Source: Chthoniobacteraceae bacterium (GTDB lineage Bacteria; Verrucomicrobiota; Verrucomicrobiia; Chthoniobacterales; Chthoniobacteraceae). From it: a stretch of 64,000 bases of DNA. The stretch's first letter is position 1; the number at the start of each line of letters is the position of its first letter. Below the pieces are notes generated by a model, which was not told where the DNA came from, made no database searches, and was given only the letters and a program-made list of their open reading frames with translations. The position numbers were made by a program, and so were the translations under genes. Below are positions 8,800 to 17,687 of this stretch, in pieces. The DNA is taken from the NCBI GenBank assembly GCA_947479475.1, contig CANJZW010000001.1, positions 79,313-143,312 on the forward strand, in the 5' to 3' direction.

Positions 8800-9804
8800 C
8801 TAGTCGGCTTTGACGGGCTCAACCCACACCTTTTTCTTTTCAAAGTCGATCGTCATGCGGGTTTGCTTGAATGGCAGCCAGCCCAGCAACATTTCGTTGG
8901 AGGAGACGCTGGTATCAAACTCGAGCGGAACTATCCGCAGGCTGCCCAATTCGGCCTCGCGCAAAACGCCGACTTGTTCGTGCTCAATGCCTCCAACTCC
9001 CATCGCTCTGCGTTTCCTAAGGCGCGGCGTGGCGAGGGAACTTTTTGGAATCGCATCCAAGGCAGTCGCTGACAGCCTCAACCCAGACCCACAGCCCGTA
9101 TCGAAAAAGGCGCGTATCGTCTGGTTGCCAATCTTGATTTTAATCCACATTCTCCCATCCTCAATCTTGAAAGGAAAAGAGGCGGCGCCCGCCGGGGGGG
9201 GGAAGGAACGTTTGTACGCGAGCACAACCTCCTTGCGTGGGCCGTCCACCGTGAGACTCGAAAACTGCTCCAGCAGGGGCAATCCCAGAAGGTTTAACCG
9301 CATGTCATCCACGGTGATTCCTGCGAATGTCGTGCGGTAGGAATGCAGGAAGACGCCGGCAATGCCACGGCCCAAAACTTTTTGGTTTCGTATTTTAACA
9401 GATTTGTATTGGGCGAGAAGGACGTCAACGTTCCCGCCAATCCCAGTGCCCTTGAGCGCGGCGCCGCGAATGGTTGGAATGCCGACGTCCGCAGCCGAAC
9501 TTGCGTCCAGAAGAATAGGAAAGGCGTTGCCCGTATCCAGAATGAGGCGCACATCCTCACCGTCAATTTGGCCTTCGATGCTGGGAATCCCCAGCGTCGT
9601 ATCCAGAGGCGCTCGAAGAATAGAGCCGGGTTGAAGCTGCCACTGATAACGTGGCCGCACTTGCCCCTTATCAAAATCCAGAGGATCCGCGGCGACGGTG
9701 TTGTTGCGTAGCAGTGAGATCGTGCTGCGGGGAGCACGATCGACGCTTTGAACGCACCCAGAGAGTAGAATTAAAAAGAGGAACGGCGCTAGACGGCGGA
9801 TCAT
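8800..9804 (-). CDS. exported retropepsin-like aspartyl protease (two DTG motifs)
   Basis: From the ATG at 9804 the 334-aa protein starts with a lipoprotein-type signal ending LLSGC (C17). It contains two retropepsin-like halves, each with an Asp-Thr-Gly triad: D90-T91-G92 (LILDTGNAF) and D235-T236-G237 (AFFDTGCGSG). It therefore looks like a single-chain version of the retroviral-protease dimer, anchored outside the inner membrane. The start ATG overlaps the stop of the upstream gene (ATGA), marking a coupled operon with the two genes before it. Substrates are unknown. Confidence 0.85.
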   Translation of the reverse strand: MIRRLAPFLFLILLSGCVQSVDRAPRSTISLLRNNTVAADPLDFDKGQVRPRYQWQLQPGSILRAPLDTTLGIPSIEGQIDGEDVRLILDTGNAFPILLDASSAADVGIPTIRGAALKGTGIGGNVDVLLAQYKSVKIRNQKVLGRGIAGVFLHSYRTTFAGITVDDMRLNLLGLPLLEQFSSLTVDGPRKEVVLAYKRSFPPPAGAASFPFKIEDGRMWIKIKIGNQTIRAFFDTGCGSGLRLSATALDAIPKSSLATPRLRKRRAMGVGGIEHEQVGVLREAELGSLRIVPLEFDTSVSSNEMLLGWLPFKQTRMTIDFEKKKVWVEPVKAD

Positions 9805-10457
9805 TGCATGGCAGGAGTTGGCCGTCGTAAGCGACGCAAACGGATTAAGATAAGACAGCCTTGAAGGCCCAACCCGACGGCTGCCATCCCTGCGGCCATC
9901 CGTGCCTTCCAGTTCCATTGAAGCGGCTTTGGTTTGAAGGGGAGTGCAATTGGGTTGGAAAAGTCACCCTCCAGCAGCATCTGCCATCCTGGCGCGGGGG
10001 TGTTTGAGCCAGAGGGAACGGTCCAAAGCAGAGTTGTGGCTCCGCTGCCTTTGGCAATTTCGACCCGGAGGGGAGAGGCGCTTGGGCGCCAATTCCAAGA
10101 GACAGTGTAAAGCTCCGGTGGCGGTTCGCTTTCCGGATGCGACAATGGAACGGGTGAGGGGTGAGGATATCCCGTATGTAACGTTACTGTTGGTTTGCCC
10201 AACTGTGAGGCAGACCATGTGCGGCCGTCGGGAAGATGAATTTGCAAAGCCTTCCCAATGCTATCCGCAGGGTTGGCTGCGTCGCGCAGCCAGGAGATCC
10301 CGGCAACGTCTGCGGTTACTTCAAGCGTCACATCCGCCCCATCCCTGAATACAAGGCGGGACAGAAGTACGTCGGAAGTGTGAGCGTGAGCAGTGATGGA
10401 AAACCAGACTGCGGACAGACAAAAACTCGCGAAGTAAAAGCGCCCGCCCGCTTTCAT
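9801..10457 (-). CDS. exported hypothetical protein with C-terminal membrane anchor
   Basis: I do not recognise this 218-aa protein. It has an N-terminal signal peptide (FCLSAVWFSITAHA), a beta-rich middle that may be Ig-like, a proline-rich linker, and near the C-terminus a hydrophobic helix (AAGMAAVGLGLQGCLILI) followed by an Arg-rich tail, which fits a type I inner-membrane protein facing the periplasm. It is the middle gene of three joined by ATGA overlaps at both ends, so it probably works with the propeller protein upstream and the aspartyl protease downstream. Confidence 0.75.
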   Translation of the reverse strand: MKAGGRFYFASFCLSAVWFSITAHAHTSDVLLSRLVFRDGADVTLEVTADVAGISWLRDAANPADSIGKALQIHLPDGRTWSASQLGKPTVTLHTGYPHPSPVPLSHPESEPPPELYTVSWNWRPSASPLRVEIAKGSGATTLLWTVPSGSNTPAPGWQMLLEGDFSNPIALPFKPKPLQWNWKARMAAGMAAVGLGLQGCLILIRLRRLRRPTPAMQ

Positions 10458-11710
10458 TTACGGTTCCAGCGGAGCACGCGACCAAACTGGTTCCATTCAG
10501 TTTCGAGAATGTTGCCTTTCGCGTCGAAGGTGATCCCGTGGGGCGAGGTGACCGTATTCTCGCGCCAATCTGCTGGGGGCACGCGCGGAGTGTTCGACTG
10601 TCCGGGAGTATCGTTGGTGCCCAGGGCGGCAACCATCTTGCCTTCCTTGTCCCAGACTGAAACGCGTCCCGCAATTTCAGCAATGCAGACATAATCTCCA
10701 TGGAAGGAAGCCGAACTTGGATTGCGGAGACCAGTGGCAATGACACCCATCAATTCGCCTTCGAGTGTCGCGTGCATGATCCGTTTGTTCCCCCGGTCGC
10801 AGAGAAACACGCGCGCCGGCTGAAACCGTGTGTCGATGTGAATTTTGTGGCAGTTCGCCAAGTTGAATGGTTCAACCGGGCCGCCGAACTGTTTTTTGAA
10901 TTTCCCAGCTGCATCAAAAACGAAAACCCACGAGGTTCCATATCCATCAACGACGTAAATATCACCGTTAGGAGCGGCGTCGGCGCTGGTCAGTTTTAAC
11001 CCGCCCCGGCTCTCTGCGTTCGCTTGGGTATAGGCCGGTTTTCCATCCTTCTGCGCCATTTCGGAGAATGCGACCTTCTTTGGTTTTCCCCCGACGGTCA
11101 GTGTGACCCCGTCGTTGTCTTGAATCGGATCAAATCCTTCAACTTTCGCACCGCTTGTGAGAACCGCTGTTCCCTTAGTCGCTATATCGGCCTTGGCCAC
11201 TTTTTGCATTCCGCCGCCAGTCAATGTGAAGGAGAGTGAATCGCCTTGGTCAACCGGTGAACTCCCCCGAAGTGTTTTTCCGTCCTTAAGGGTCACGCTG
11301 AACGCGTCCGCAATTTCCGCAGGGAATGAAGCACGGGGAATCTCGAGGACGATTTTGCCTTCTAGCGTGGCCTTGATGACCTTCTGCTGGCTCAAAACTG
11401 CGGCATAAATAAATTCGCCATCTTTAGACTTTCGGATGGAAAACCCATGGAGAGTTGCTGGCAATTCGAGGTGCTTTAAGTACACACCGTCGGGGGAATA
11501 GACCTGAAGCCCTCCTTTTTCCTGCCCTTCCACGCTTACGTAAATATGACCTGCAGAGTCCACTTGGATTTCGCCATGCCCGTTTCCAATGGTCTCAAGA
11601 CCAGCGGGCGGCTTGAGAAAGTTGGGCGCAAAATCGTAGTTTAGATCTGCCCTTGCGATGGATGTCCCCAAAACAAGGACGCTGAGGAGGGAGGAAAGAC
11701 GGGAGTTCAT
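10454..11710 (-). CDS. exported NHL/beta-propeller-like protein
   Basis: The protein of about 418 aa has a signal peptide ending near SIARA and repeated propeller-like strands such as NGHGEIQVDSAGHIYVS, APNGDIYVVDGYGTSWVFVF and SPHGITFDAKGNILETEW, typical of NHL-type blades. The middle portion has a short SRP-like stretch (FSVTLKDGKTLRGSSP) resembling dehydrogenase-associated insertions. The ATG at 11710 gives the best signal peptide; another ATG lies 12 nt upstream. It is the first gene of a three-gene ATGA-overlapped operon. Its ligand is unknown; a binding or scaffold role is likely. Confidence 0.75.
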   Translation of the reverse strand: MNSRLSSLLSVLVLGTSIARADLNYDFAPNFLKPPAGLETIGNGHGEIQVDSAGHIYVSVEGQEKGGLQVYSPDGVYLKHLELPATLHGFSIRKSKDGEFIYAAVLSQQKVIKATLEGKIVLEIPRASFPAEIADAFSVTLKDGKTLRGSSPVDQGDSLSFTLTGGGMQKVAKADIATKGTAVLTSGAKVEGFDPIQDNDGVTLTVGGKPKKVAFSEMAQKDGKPAYTQANAESRGGLKLTSADAAPNGDIYVVDGYGTSWVFVFDAAGKFKKQFGGPVEPFNLANCHKIHIDTRFQPARVFLCDRGNKRIMHATLEGELMGVIATGLRNPSSASFHGDYVCIAEIAGRVSVWDKEGKMVAALGTNDTPGQSNTPRVPPADWRENTVTSPHGITFDAKGNILETEWNQFGRVLRWNRK

Positions 11711-11817
11711 AGGGGTCTGCAATTTGGGGGGTAAGAAGTACCGCGCGTCAATCCTTCAGTGAGAGGGGTTGATGCAAATTCTAAAAATAATCTCTGACAA
11801 GAGGGTGGTGTGTGGCT

Positions 11818-11852
11818 GAAAAGAAAAGACCCGCAGGGGGTGCGGGCCTTTT
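11818..11852 (-). terminator. infC intrinsic terminator
   Basis: On the minus strand a CCCGCA/TGCGGG stem with a C5 loop is followed by TCTTTTCTTTT, about 30 nt after the infC stop codon. The other side is also T-rich on the plus strand, so it may act in both directions. Confidence 0.85.
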
Positions 11853-11880
11853 AAAAGACAGAATTAGGCGAGATGCCGAC

Positions 11881-12477
11881 TCACGACGCTACTTCCTCTT
11901 CAGTGCCTTCTTCGCCATCCTCGTCCTCTTCGTTGTCAGTGTCTTCGGGGAGATATTCCATCTTGGCAAACTTGCGTTTGCGCTTACCCGCAGGGAGAGG
12001 AGCCAGTGTCATGGTCACGGCGCGCCCCATCAGCTTGGGAGCCTGCTCCACGTTGGCCATGCAATTTAAATCCTCGCTAATTTTGTGCATAAGCTTCATT
12101 CCTAGCTCTTTATGCGCATTTTCGCGGCCTCTGAACTGGAGCTGTACACGCACCTTGTTCCCTCGATCCAAAAACTCTTCGCCGTGTCTGAGTTTTGTCT
12201 CGTAGTCGTGCTCGCTGATGTTCACTCGGAACTTGATTTCCTTCAGCTTGCTGGATGCCTGCTTCTTTTCCTTGTCCTGTTTGGAAATCTCGTACTTGAA
12301 TTTTCCAAAGTCCACAATGCGGCACACCGGTGGATTAGCCGTGGGAGCGACCTCAACAAGGTCTAGTCCCGCGGTTTGGGCGGCCCTCAGGGCATCCTGG
12401 ATTTTCAAGACGCCGAGCTGCTGGCCTGACGACGCTACGATCACACGCACCTCGCGGGCGCGGATCCTCTGATTCAC
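11881..12477 (-). CDS. infC: translation initiation factor IF-3
   Basis: IF-3 binds the 30S subunit, keeps subunits apart and checks the start codon. The product begins NQRIRAREVRVI, carries the linker/C-domain segments IVDFGKFKYEISKQ and KEIKFRVNISEHDY, and ends with an acidic tail (EDTDNEEDEDGEEG). A GTG at 12477 is the only standard start here, yet the frame stays open upstream (reading PHQSQPIQIQQYR) with ATA and ATC codons. IF-3 genes often use rare AUU/AUC/AUA starts for autoregulation, so the real start may be one of these. rpmI and rplT do not follow it, unlike in many genomes. Confidence 0.95.
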   Translation of the reverse strand: MNQRIRAREVRVIVASSGQQLGVLKIQDALRAAQTAGLDLVEVAPTANPPVCRIVDFGKFKYEISKQDKEKKQASSKLKEIKFRVNISEHDYETKLRHGEEFLDRGNKVRVQLQFRGRENAHKELGMKLMHKISEDLNCMANVEQAPKLMGRAVTMTLAPLPAGKRKRKFAKMEYLPEDTDNEEDEDGEEGTEEEVAS

Positions 12478-12732
12478 TCGATACTGCTGGATTTGTATAG
12501 GTTGGGACTGGTGGGGATCCGGCTCCGGGGAGCTGGCGGACGGACCCTGGTTGGAACAGTTACAGTACGGTTTAGAGAGTTATCCCTCCTCGCCGGCTCG
12601 CTTGCCGTCCGGCTGCAACCCCCGGACTGCTGAAAACAAACTGCCAGGCAGCCTGAATCCTCCCTTGGCCCTAAGCCTTTCTCGCCTTTGGAGCAAGGTA
12701 AAAAGTTTCAACTTCGATCGAGCTACCCCTCC

Positions 12733-13293
12733 TCAATTCCAGTTTACGCTCACCGAGCGCTTGTTTTGAAACTTGTCCACATACTGTAACTGCTTGTGGG
12801 CTACTCCGTATTCGTGGACTAATTTGGTGCACTTCACGTCAAAACAGCAGTACTCCGCAACTTCCAGCACACGGCCCTCACGCCACCAGCGGATCGCATC
12901 CAAGCCATCGCCCGTTTTTCCAACTCCCAGATTTGCAGTCGCCAAGACGTCCAGTTTCAGGCGATGCCCGAGAGTTTTTTCAATGTCCACCATCAGATCC
13001 AGGGTACGAGCGGCATGAGCCAGATCTAAAATCGTATACGCTCCTAGGACCTCGTAATCAAAGCTGATGACGTTGAACCCCACCACGAGATCAGCCTTGA
13101 TCAACTGATCGACAAGCAGATGCACTTCCTTCTCCGTATAAATCCGATACTCGCCCAGGCCGGTCGAATAAGTCACGCCGATGGACATGCCCATTTCGCG
13201 CTTCTTGTTCCATCCGCCCGCATCGTTTGCGGTGCGTTGCGTTTCCAAATCAAAATATACAATGTCCCGAGCCATCGGTTCAGTAGCGGCCAT
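12733..13293 (-). CDS. DEDDy-type 3'-5' exonuclease, RNase H-like fold
   Basis: The 186-aa protein has the exonuclease motifs in order: Exo I VYFDLET (D15, E17 from the first ATG), Exo II VVGFNVISFDYEVL, and Exo III EYCCFDVKCT, where Y-x3-D makes it the DEDDy type related to the exonuclease domain of PolB-family polymerases. No polymerase or helicase domain is attached, so it is a stand-alone nuclease, perhaps in DNA repair or RNA turnover. A second ATG 18 nt downstream is equally possible. It is divergent from purU across about 110 nt. Confidence 0.85.
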   Translation of the reverse strand: MAATEPMARDIVYFDLETQRTANDAGGWNKKREMGMSIGVTYSTGLGEYRIYTEKEVHLLVDQLIKADLVVGFNVISFDYEVLGAYTILDLAHAARTLDLMVDIEKTLGHRLKLDVLATANLGVGKTGDGLDAIRWWREGRVLEVAEYCCFDVKCTKLVHEYGVAHKQLQYVDKFQNKRSVSVNWN

Positions 13294-13405
13294 GAAAAAC
13301 AGTGCAACCGAGTCTGGGCTGAAAATCCAACCGTTTTACATATTTGAGACCCAGGATTTAAAAATTCCGTTCCCGCCCGAGCCAAAGTCGTGGCAGGGAT
13401 AGGGG

Positions 13406-14260
13406 ATGCATTCCACCCTTTTGAAAGTTTCCTGTCCGGACCGCGTCGGTCTGCTCGCGAAAATCACCAACTTTGTGGCGGAGCAGGGTGGGAACTTAAA
13501 GGAGGTCCATCAGTTTACAGACCCCTTGGAGGGCTGGTTTTTTGCGCGGATGGAAATTGAGACGCACACGTTGCGTTGTGACTTAGGGGCGCTGCGCGAC
13601 GCGTTTGAGCCTCTGGCAAAGGAGCTGCAGGCGGAGTGGTCTTTGCGTCCTTCTGGGTCGCGCCCCAAAGTGGTGCTGATGGTGAGTAAATTGGGCCACT
13701 GCCTGGCGGATCTTCTCTGGCGGTGGCGTTGCGGAGAACTTGCCTTCGATATTCCGTGCGTCATTTCCAACCACGAAACCCTACGCCCCCTTGCCGAACG
13801 TGAAGGTATTCCCTTCCACTGGATCCCCATTTCATCTGAAACGCGGCGTGAAGCCTTTGCCGAAATGGAGGCGCTTTGGAAATCCTTGGACGCAGACCTC
13901 ATCGTGCTTGCTCGATACATGCAGATTCTGCCGGCCGATCTCTGTTCACGCTGGCCCGCGCGGGTGATGAACATCCACCACAGTTTTCTACCTTCCTTTG
14001 TCGGAGCCAATCCCTACCAACGCGCCCACCAGCGAGGAGTAAAACTCATCGGTGCCACATGCCACTACGCAACTCCCGATTTGGATGAAGGGCCCATCAT
14101 CGAGCAGGAGGTGGTTCGTGTAGAGCATTTTCATTCCGAACAGGATCTGCTCCGCCTGGGCCGCGACTGCGAGCGCATGGCGCTGGCGCGCGGCCTACGC
14201 TACCATCTCGCGGAGCGCGTCTTGGTTCGCGGCAATAAAACAACGGTCTTTCGCGACTAG
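13406..14260 (+). CDS. purU: formyltetrahydrofolate deformylase
   Basis: Hydrolyses 10-formyl-THF to THF and formate, balancing one-carbon pools and feeding formate to purine synthesis. The 284-aa protein has an N-terminal ACT domain (residues 1-80, KVSCPDRVGLLAKITNF) and a C-terminal formyltransferase-fold domain with catalytic N189, H191 (MNIHHSFLPSF) and D227 (YATPDLDEGPIIEQ). This combination is specific to PurU rather than PurN. A purine-rich stretch (GGGATAGGGG) just before the ATG is a plausible ribosome-binding site. Confidence 0.96.
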   Translation: MHSTLLKVSCPDRVGLLAKITNFVAEQGGNLKEVHQFTDPLEGWFFARMEIETHTLRCDLGALRDAFEPLAKELQAEWSLRPSGSRPKVVLMVSKLGHCLADLLWRWRCGELAFDIPCVISNHETLRPLAEREGIPFHWIPISSETRREAFAEMEALWKSLDADLIVLARYMQILPADLCSRWPARVMNIHHSFLPSFVGANPYQRAHQRGVKLIGATCHYATPDLDEGPIIEQEVVRVEHFHSEQDLLRLGRDCERMALARGLRYHLAERVLVRGNKTTVFRD

Positions 14261-14278
14261 AAGGCATTGCCGGTCTTT

Positions 14279-15814
14279 TTACAGCCCGCCAGATTCGGCC
14301 ATTTTCAGGTGTAGTACCCTGCATGTGCGCGCTCTTGTTTCGCGGCAAAGAGCCCCGTCTTTTGCAAGAGACTGGCCATAGGAGGGAATCATGGCCTTGA
14401 GTTTCTTCTGCCAATCGGGGGTGAGCATCTGTTCTTTAAAGCATCGTTGCAGCAGCTCGAGCATGATTGATACGGAGGTGGATGCCCCGGGGGAGGCCCC
14501 CAAAAGCGCGGCAACCGAACCGTCCGCCGAACTCACAATCTCTGTTCCAAACTCTAATTTGCCGCCTTGATCGCGGTCTTTTTTGATGATCTGCACTCGC
14601 TGCCCAGCCTCTTCCAACTTCCAGTCCTCCAGTCTTGCGGTTGGCACAAATTTTTGAAGCGCCGCCAGTCGGTCCAGTGGGGACTGCCGAACTTGATCGA
14701 TCAAATACTTCGTGAGAGGAATGTTATGTAGCCCGGCGGACAGCATTGGGAGGATGTTGTCCACTTGCAGAGATTCAGGCAGATCCGTATAGTCACCGTG
14801 CTTTAAAAACTTAGTTGAAAATCCGGCGTATGGGCCAAAGAGGAGGGCCTTTTTACCGTCAATAATCCGAGTGTCCAAGTGAGGCACAGACATGGGAGGC
14901 GCTCCGACTTCAGCTTTGCCGTAAACCTTGGCCGAGTGCTGATTGATGACCTCTTCGTTCTGGCATACCAACCACTGGCCGCTAACGGGGAAGCCGCCGT
15001 AGCCGTTTGCCTCAGGGATCTCGGTCTCCTCCAGCAAAGGCAAAGAACCGCCGCCGGCGCCGATAAATAGAAACTTGGTTTCAATCGTCCGTTTCTCCTT
15101 GTTTGAGAGATTGATGAGCTCCACCTCCCAATGCTGATCGGCCTTGCGCCGTTCGATAAAAGTGACTTCATGGCTGAGGTGTAGGCGGACATCCGGAAGG
15201 GTTTGGAGATGCGCAAACAAAGCTCGGGTGAGTGCGCCAAAATTGATGTCGGTTCCCAATTCCATTCTGGTGACAGCCACGCTTTGGGCCGGGTCACGCC
15301 CCTCCATGATCAATGGGATCCACTTTTTTAGCTGCTCTTTTTCATCGCAATACGTCATCCCTTCAAAAAGAGGAGATTGCGTCAATAGCCCAAAGCGCTG
15401 TTTGAGATAGGCGATGTTCTCGTCCCACACAATGCTCATGTGTGGCGTGGAATTGACGAAGGTTTTTGGATCCTGAAGGCAGTGTTTCTCGACCAGATAC
15501 GCCCAGAATTGTTTGGAGACTTCGAAGGACTCTGCAATTTTCAAAGCCTTGCCCGTGTCTATGCTGCCATCTTCATTCTGTGGAGTGTAATTCAATTCGC
15601 AAAAGGCGGAATGTCCGGTGCCGGCGTTGTTCCAAGCGTCGGAGCTTTCACCTGCGATTACATCGAGCCGTTCGTAAATCTCGATTTTTAATTCGGGATG
15701 TAATTCCTTCAGAAGGACGCCCAATGTTGCGCTCATAATACCGGCGCCGATCAACACCACATCGGGGTGAGAAGTGGCTGCATGGTGTCTGTGGAAAAGG
15801 TGTGAAATAGACAT
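14279..15814 (-). CDS. mqo: malate:quinone oxidoreductase
   Basis: FAD-dependent, membrane-associated enzyme that oxidises malate to oxaloacetate and reduces quinone, replacing or backing up NAD-malate dehydrogenase in the citric-acid cycle. The 511-aa product has the FAD-binding VVLIGAGIMSATLGVLL near residue 20, the Mqo hallmark AGESSDAWNNAGTGHSAFCE, and the C-terminal GASPGASTSVSIMLELLQ. It ends 18 nt from the end of convergent purU, and no clear terminator lies between them. The electron acceptor is presumably the menaquinone made by the pathway that includes mqnC, 0.6 kb away. Confidence 0.97.
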   Translation of the reverse strand: MSISHLFHRHHAATSHPDVVLIGAGIMSATLGVLLKELHPELKIEIYERLDVIAGESSDAWNNAGTGHSAFCELNYTPQNEDGSIDTGKALKIAESFEVSKQFWAYLVEKHCLQDPKTFVNSTPHMSIVWDENIAYLKQRFGLLTQSPLFEGMTYCDEKEQLKKWIPLIMEGRDPAQSVAVTRMELGTDINFGALTRALFAHLQTLPDVRLHLSHEVTFIERRKADQHWEVELINLSNKEKRTIETKFLFIGAGGGSLPLLEETEIPEANGYGGFPVSGQWLVCQNEEVINQHSAKVYGKAEVGAPPMSVPHLDTRIIDGKKALLFGPYAGFSTKFLKHGDYTDLPESLQVDNILPMLSAGLHNIPLTKYLIDQVRQSPLDRLAALQKFVPTARLEDWKLEEAGQRVQIIKKDRDQGGKLEFGTEIVSSADGSVAALLGASPGASTSVSIMLELLQRCFKEQMLTPDWQKKLKAMIPSYGQSLAKDGALCRETRARTCRVLHLKMAESGGL

Positions 15815-15941
15815 GGGCCGTTAAAATGGGATGGTAAAAAACGTGCTTGCTGGAGCACTTTTGCTTTCCCCTCGAGCGTTTCGTAAAGACAAAAGGCATT
15901 CGCTCTGTGAGGTTTTCTTCTTTGCAGAAAAAAGAGCACAA

Positions 15942-15967
15942 AAAAACCCGCATTGACGCGGGTTTTT
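15942..15967 (-). terminator. ferredoxin-gene terminator
   Basis: A perfect AAAAACCCGC/GCGGGTTTTT inverted repeat with a 6-nt loop lies 30 nt past the ferredoxin stop. Both strands carry a T-run after the GC stem, so it can act in both directions; on the minus strand it separates the ferredoxin gene from mqo. Confidence 0.85.
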
Positions 15968-15997
15968 AAAGAATCTTGGTTGCTCGCCCCGTCTGCG

Positions 15998-16231
15998 TTA
16001 GGCGCCGTCGCTGCCGATGGCCTCAACGGGGCATCCTTCCATTGCCTCCCTGCAAAGGCCCTCCTCCTCCGGGGATTCGGGTTGTTTAAAAACGTAGGAG
16101 TGTCCTCCATCGTCATCCCTTTTGAAGTTTGCAGGTGCTGTTTCACGGCAGAGATCGCAGTCGATGCATTGATCATCCACGTAAAAGGCGCCCTGAATGT
16201 TTTGTGCGTAGCGGTTGGAAGCGTCGGCCAT
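15998..16231 (-). CDS. single-cluster [4Fe-4S] ferredoxin
   Basis: Small electron carrier of 77 aa. Three ligands form C22-x2-C25-x2-C28 (CIDCDLC) and the fourth is C67 in EGCPVEAI; C60 is an extra cysteine. This spacing fits a monocluster ferredoxin, and the acidic composition is usual. It lies upstream of mqo but behind a terminator, and is divergent from mqnC, a radical SAM enzyme that needs a low-potential reductant. A supply role for MqnC is possible but is inference from position only. Confidence 0.9.
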   Translation of the reverse strand: MADASNRYAQNIQGAFYVDDQCIDCDLCRETAPANFKRDDDGGHSYVFKQPESPEEEGLCREAMEGCPVEAIGSDGA

Positions 16232-16459
16232 GGCAAGAAGTAGTTAAAACGGATTTGTGAGACTAAGAGCAGAGTGCCGTGATGCAACCCTTTTTTCCAA
16301 ACCATGCTCTTCAGGAGGCCCGCCAGCGCCTTTTTGAAGGCCTTTCTAAAACTGTCTTCAAGATTTAGATGCCTGCAGATTTTCGCCCTCTATCAAAGGA
16401 AAGCGTCGATACGGGCACCTGTGGACGATCTTTAGTTTTCAGGCTATCTTTGGGCTTCA

Positions 16460-17554
16460 ATGAGCAATGCAACACTTCCTGAAAAGGAGTTGGTGGAAAA
16501 AGTCATCGCCGGAGCACGCGTTTCAGATGCGGAGGCCCTCCTCCTTTATCGGTTGCCGTTGAATGTGCTTGGAAGCTTGGCTGATCACCGTCGCAGCCTT
16601 GCAAAACGCAGTTCATACGATGGCCGTGGAGGGGAAGTTGTGACTTACATCGTCGACCGCAACGTGAATTACACCAACGTATGCAACGTTTATTGCAAGT
16701 TTTGCGCGTTTTATCGGACGGAGAAAGACGAAGATCATTACGTGCTGACGCATGCCCAGCTTGAGGAGAAACTTTCTGAATTGAGCGATATCGGCGGCGT
16801 TCAAGTTCTCTTGCAGGGCGGGCACCATCCCAAGCTCGGGATAGGCCACTACCTCGACATGCTTTCCTTTATCAAGGAGCGCTTTCCAAAGATAAACATC
16901 CACGGCTTCTCGCCACCGGAGTTTCATCACTTTTCCAAAGTTTTTGAAATGCCTGTTCCCGAGGTGCTTCGTCTTTTTAAAGAAGCCGGTCTAGGCTCAA
17001 TTCCAGGCGGCGGCGGAGAGATTCTTGTGGATCGAGTGCGAAACCGAATTTCTCCCCTCAAAGCAAACAGCGACCAATGGCTGGGAGTCATGGAAGCCGC
17101 GCACGATCTCGGCCTGTATTCAAGTGCAACAATGATGTTCGGTCACGTCGAGACCCTCGAGGAGCGCATCGAGCATTTGAGCAGACTCCGCGAACTCCAG
17201 GACCGCACCCATGGTTTCACGGCATTCATTTGCTGGACCTTCCAGCCCGACAACACCCTCCTCAAGGCGGATCCTGTGGGATCCTCAGAATATCTGCGCA
17301 TGCAGGCCCTCTCCCGGATTTTCCTGGATAATATAGAAAACCTTCAGAGCAGCTGGGTGACGCAGGGGCCTAAGATTGGCCAAATTGCATTAAAATTTGG
17401 GGCAAGCGATTTTGGATCGGTGATGATGGAGGAAAATGTCGTCTCAAAAGCCGGCACAAGTTTCCGCCTGCAGGCCGAAGAGATTGAACGCCTCATCAGA
17501 GAAGCAGGCTACGAGCCTCGCCGCCGAACCACCTGGTACGAATTGGTTTCGTAA
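16460..17554 (+). CDS. mqnC: cyclic dehypoxanthinylfutalosine synthase (radical SAM)
   Basis: Radical SAM enzyme that cyclises dehypoxanthine futalosine in the futalosine route to menaquinone. The 364-aa protein has the cluster motif C75-x3-C79-x2-C82 (NVCNVYCKFCAFY), then LLQGGHHPKLGI, HGFSPPEFHHF and SIPGGGGEILVDRVR, which point to MqnC more than to MqnE. No other mqn gene is in the window. It is divergent from the ferredoxin gene across about 230 nt, which must contain both promoters. Confidence 0.93.
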   Translation: MSNATLPEKELVEKVIAGARVSDAEALLLYRLPLNVLGSLADHRRSLAKRSSYDGRGGEVVTYIVDRNVNYTNVCNVYCKFCAFYRTEKDEDHYVLTHAQLEEKLSELSDIGGVQVLLQGGHHPKLGIGHYLDMLSFIKERFPKINIHGFSPPEFHHFSKVFEMPVPEVLRLFKEAGLGSIPGGGGEILVDRVRNRISPLKANSDQWLGVMEAAHDLGLYSSATMMFGHVETLEERIEHLSRLRELQDRTHGFTAFICWTFQPDNTLLKADPVGSSEYLRMQALSRIFLDNIENLQSSWVTQGPKIGQIALKFGASDFGSVMMEENVVSKAGTSFRLQAEEIERLIREAGYEPRRRTTWYELVS

Positions 17555-17687
17555 GCCGTTCAAAGCAACGAAACAGGATTCGAGATATCAAAAAAGCATC
17601 GGGACTGGGCGCGTGAAATAAGCGCACTCAGACACGAACTTTTTGGGGAATCGGCCGCGCAAAGCAGAGAGTGGGGGACGCCGATAT

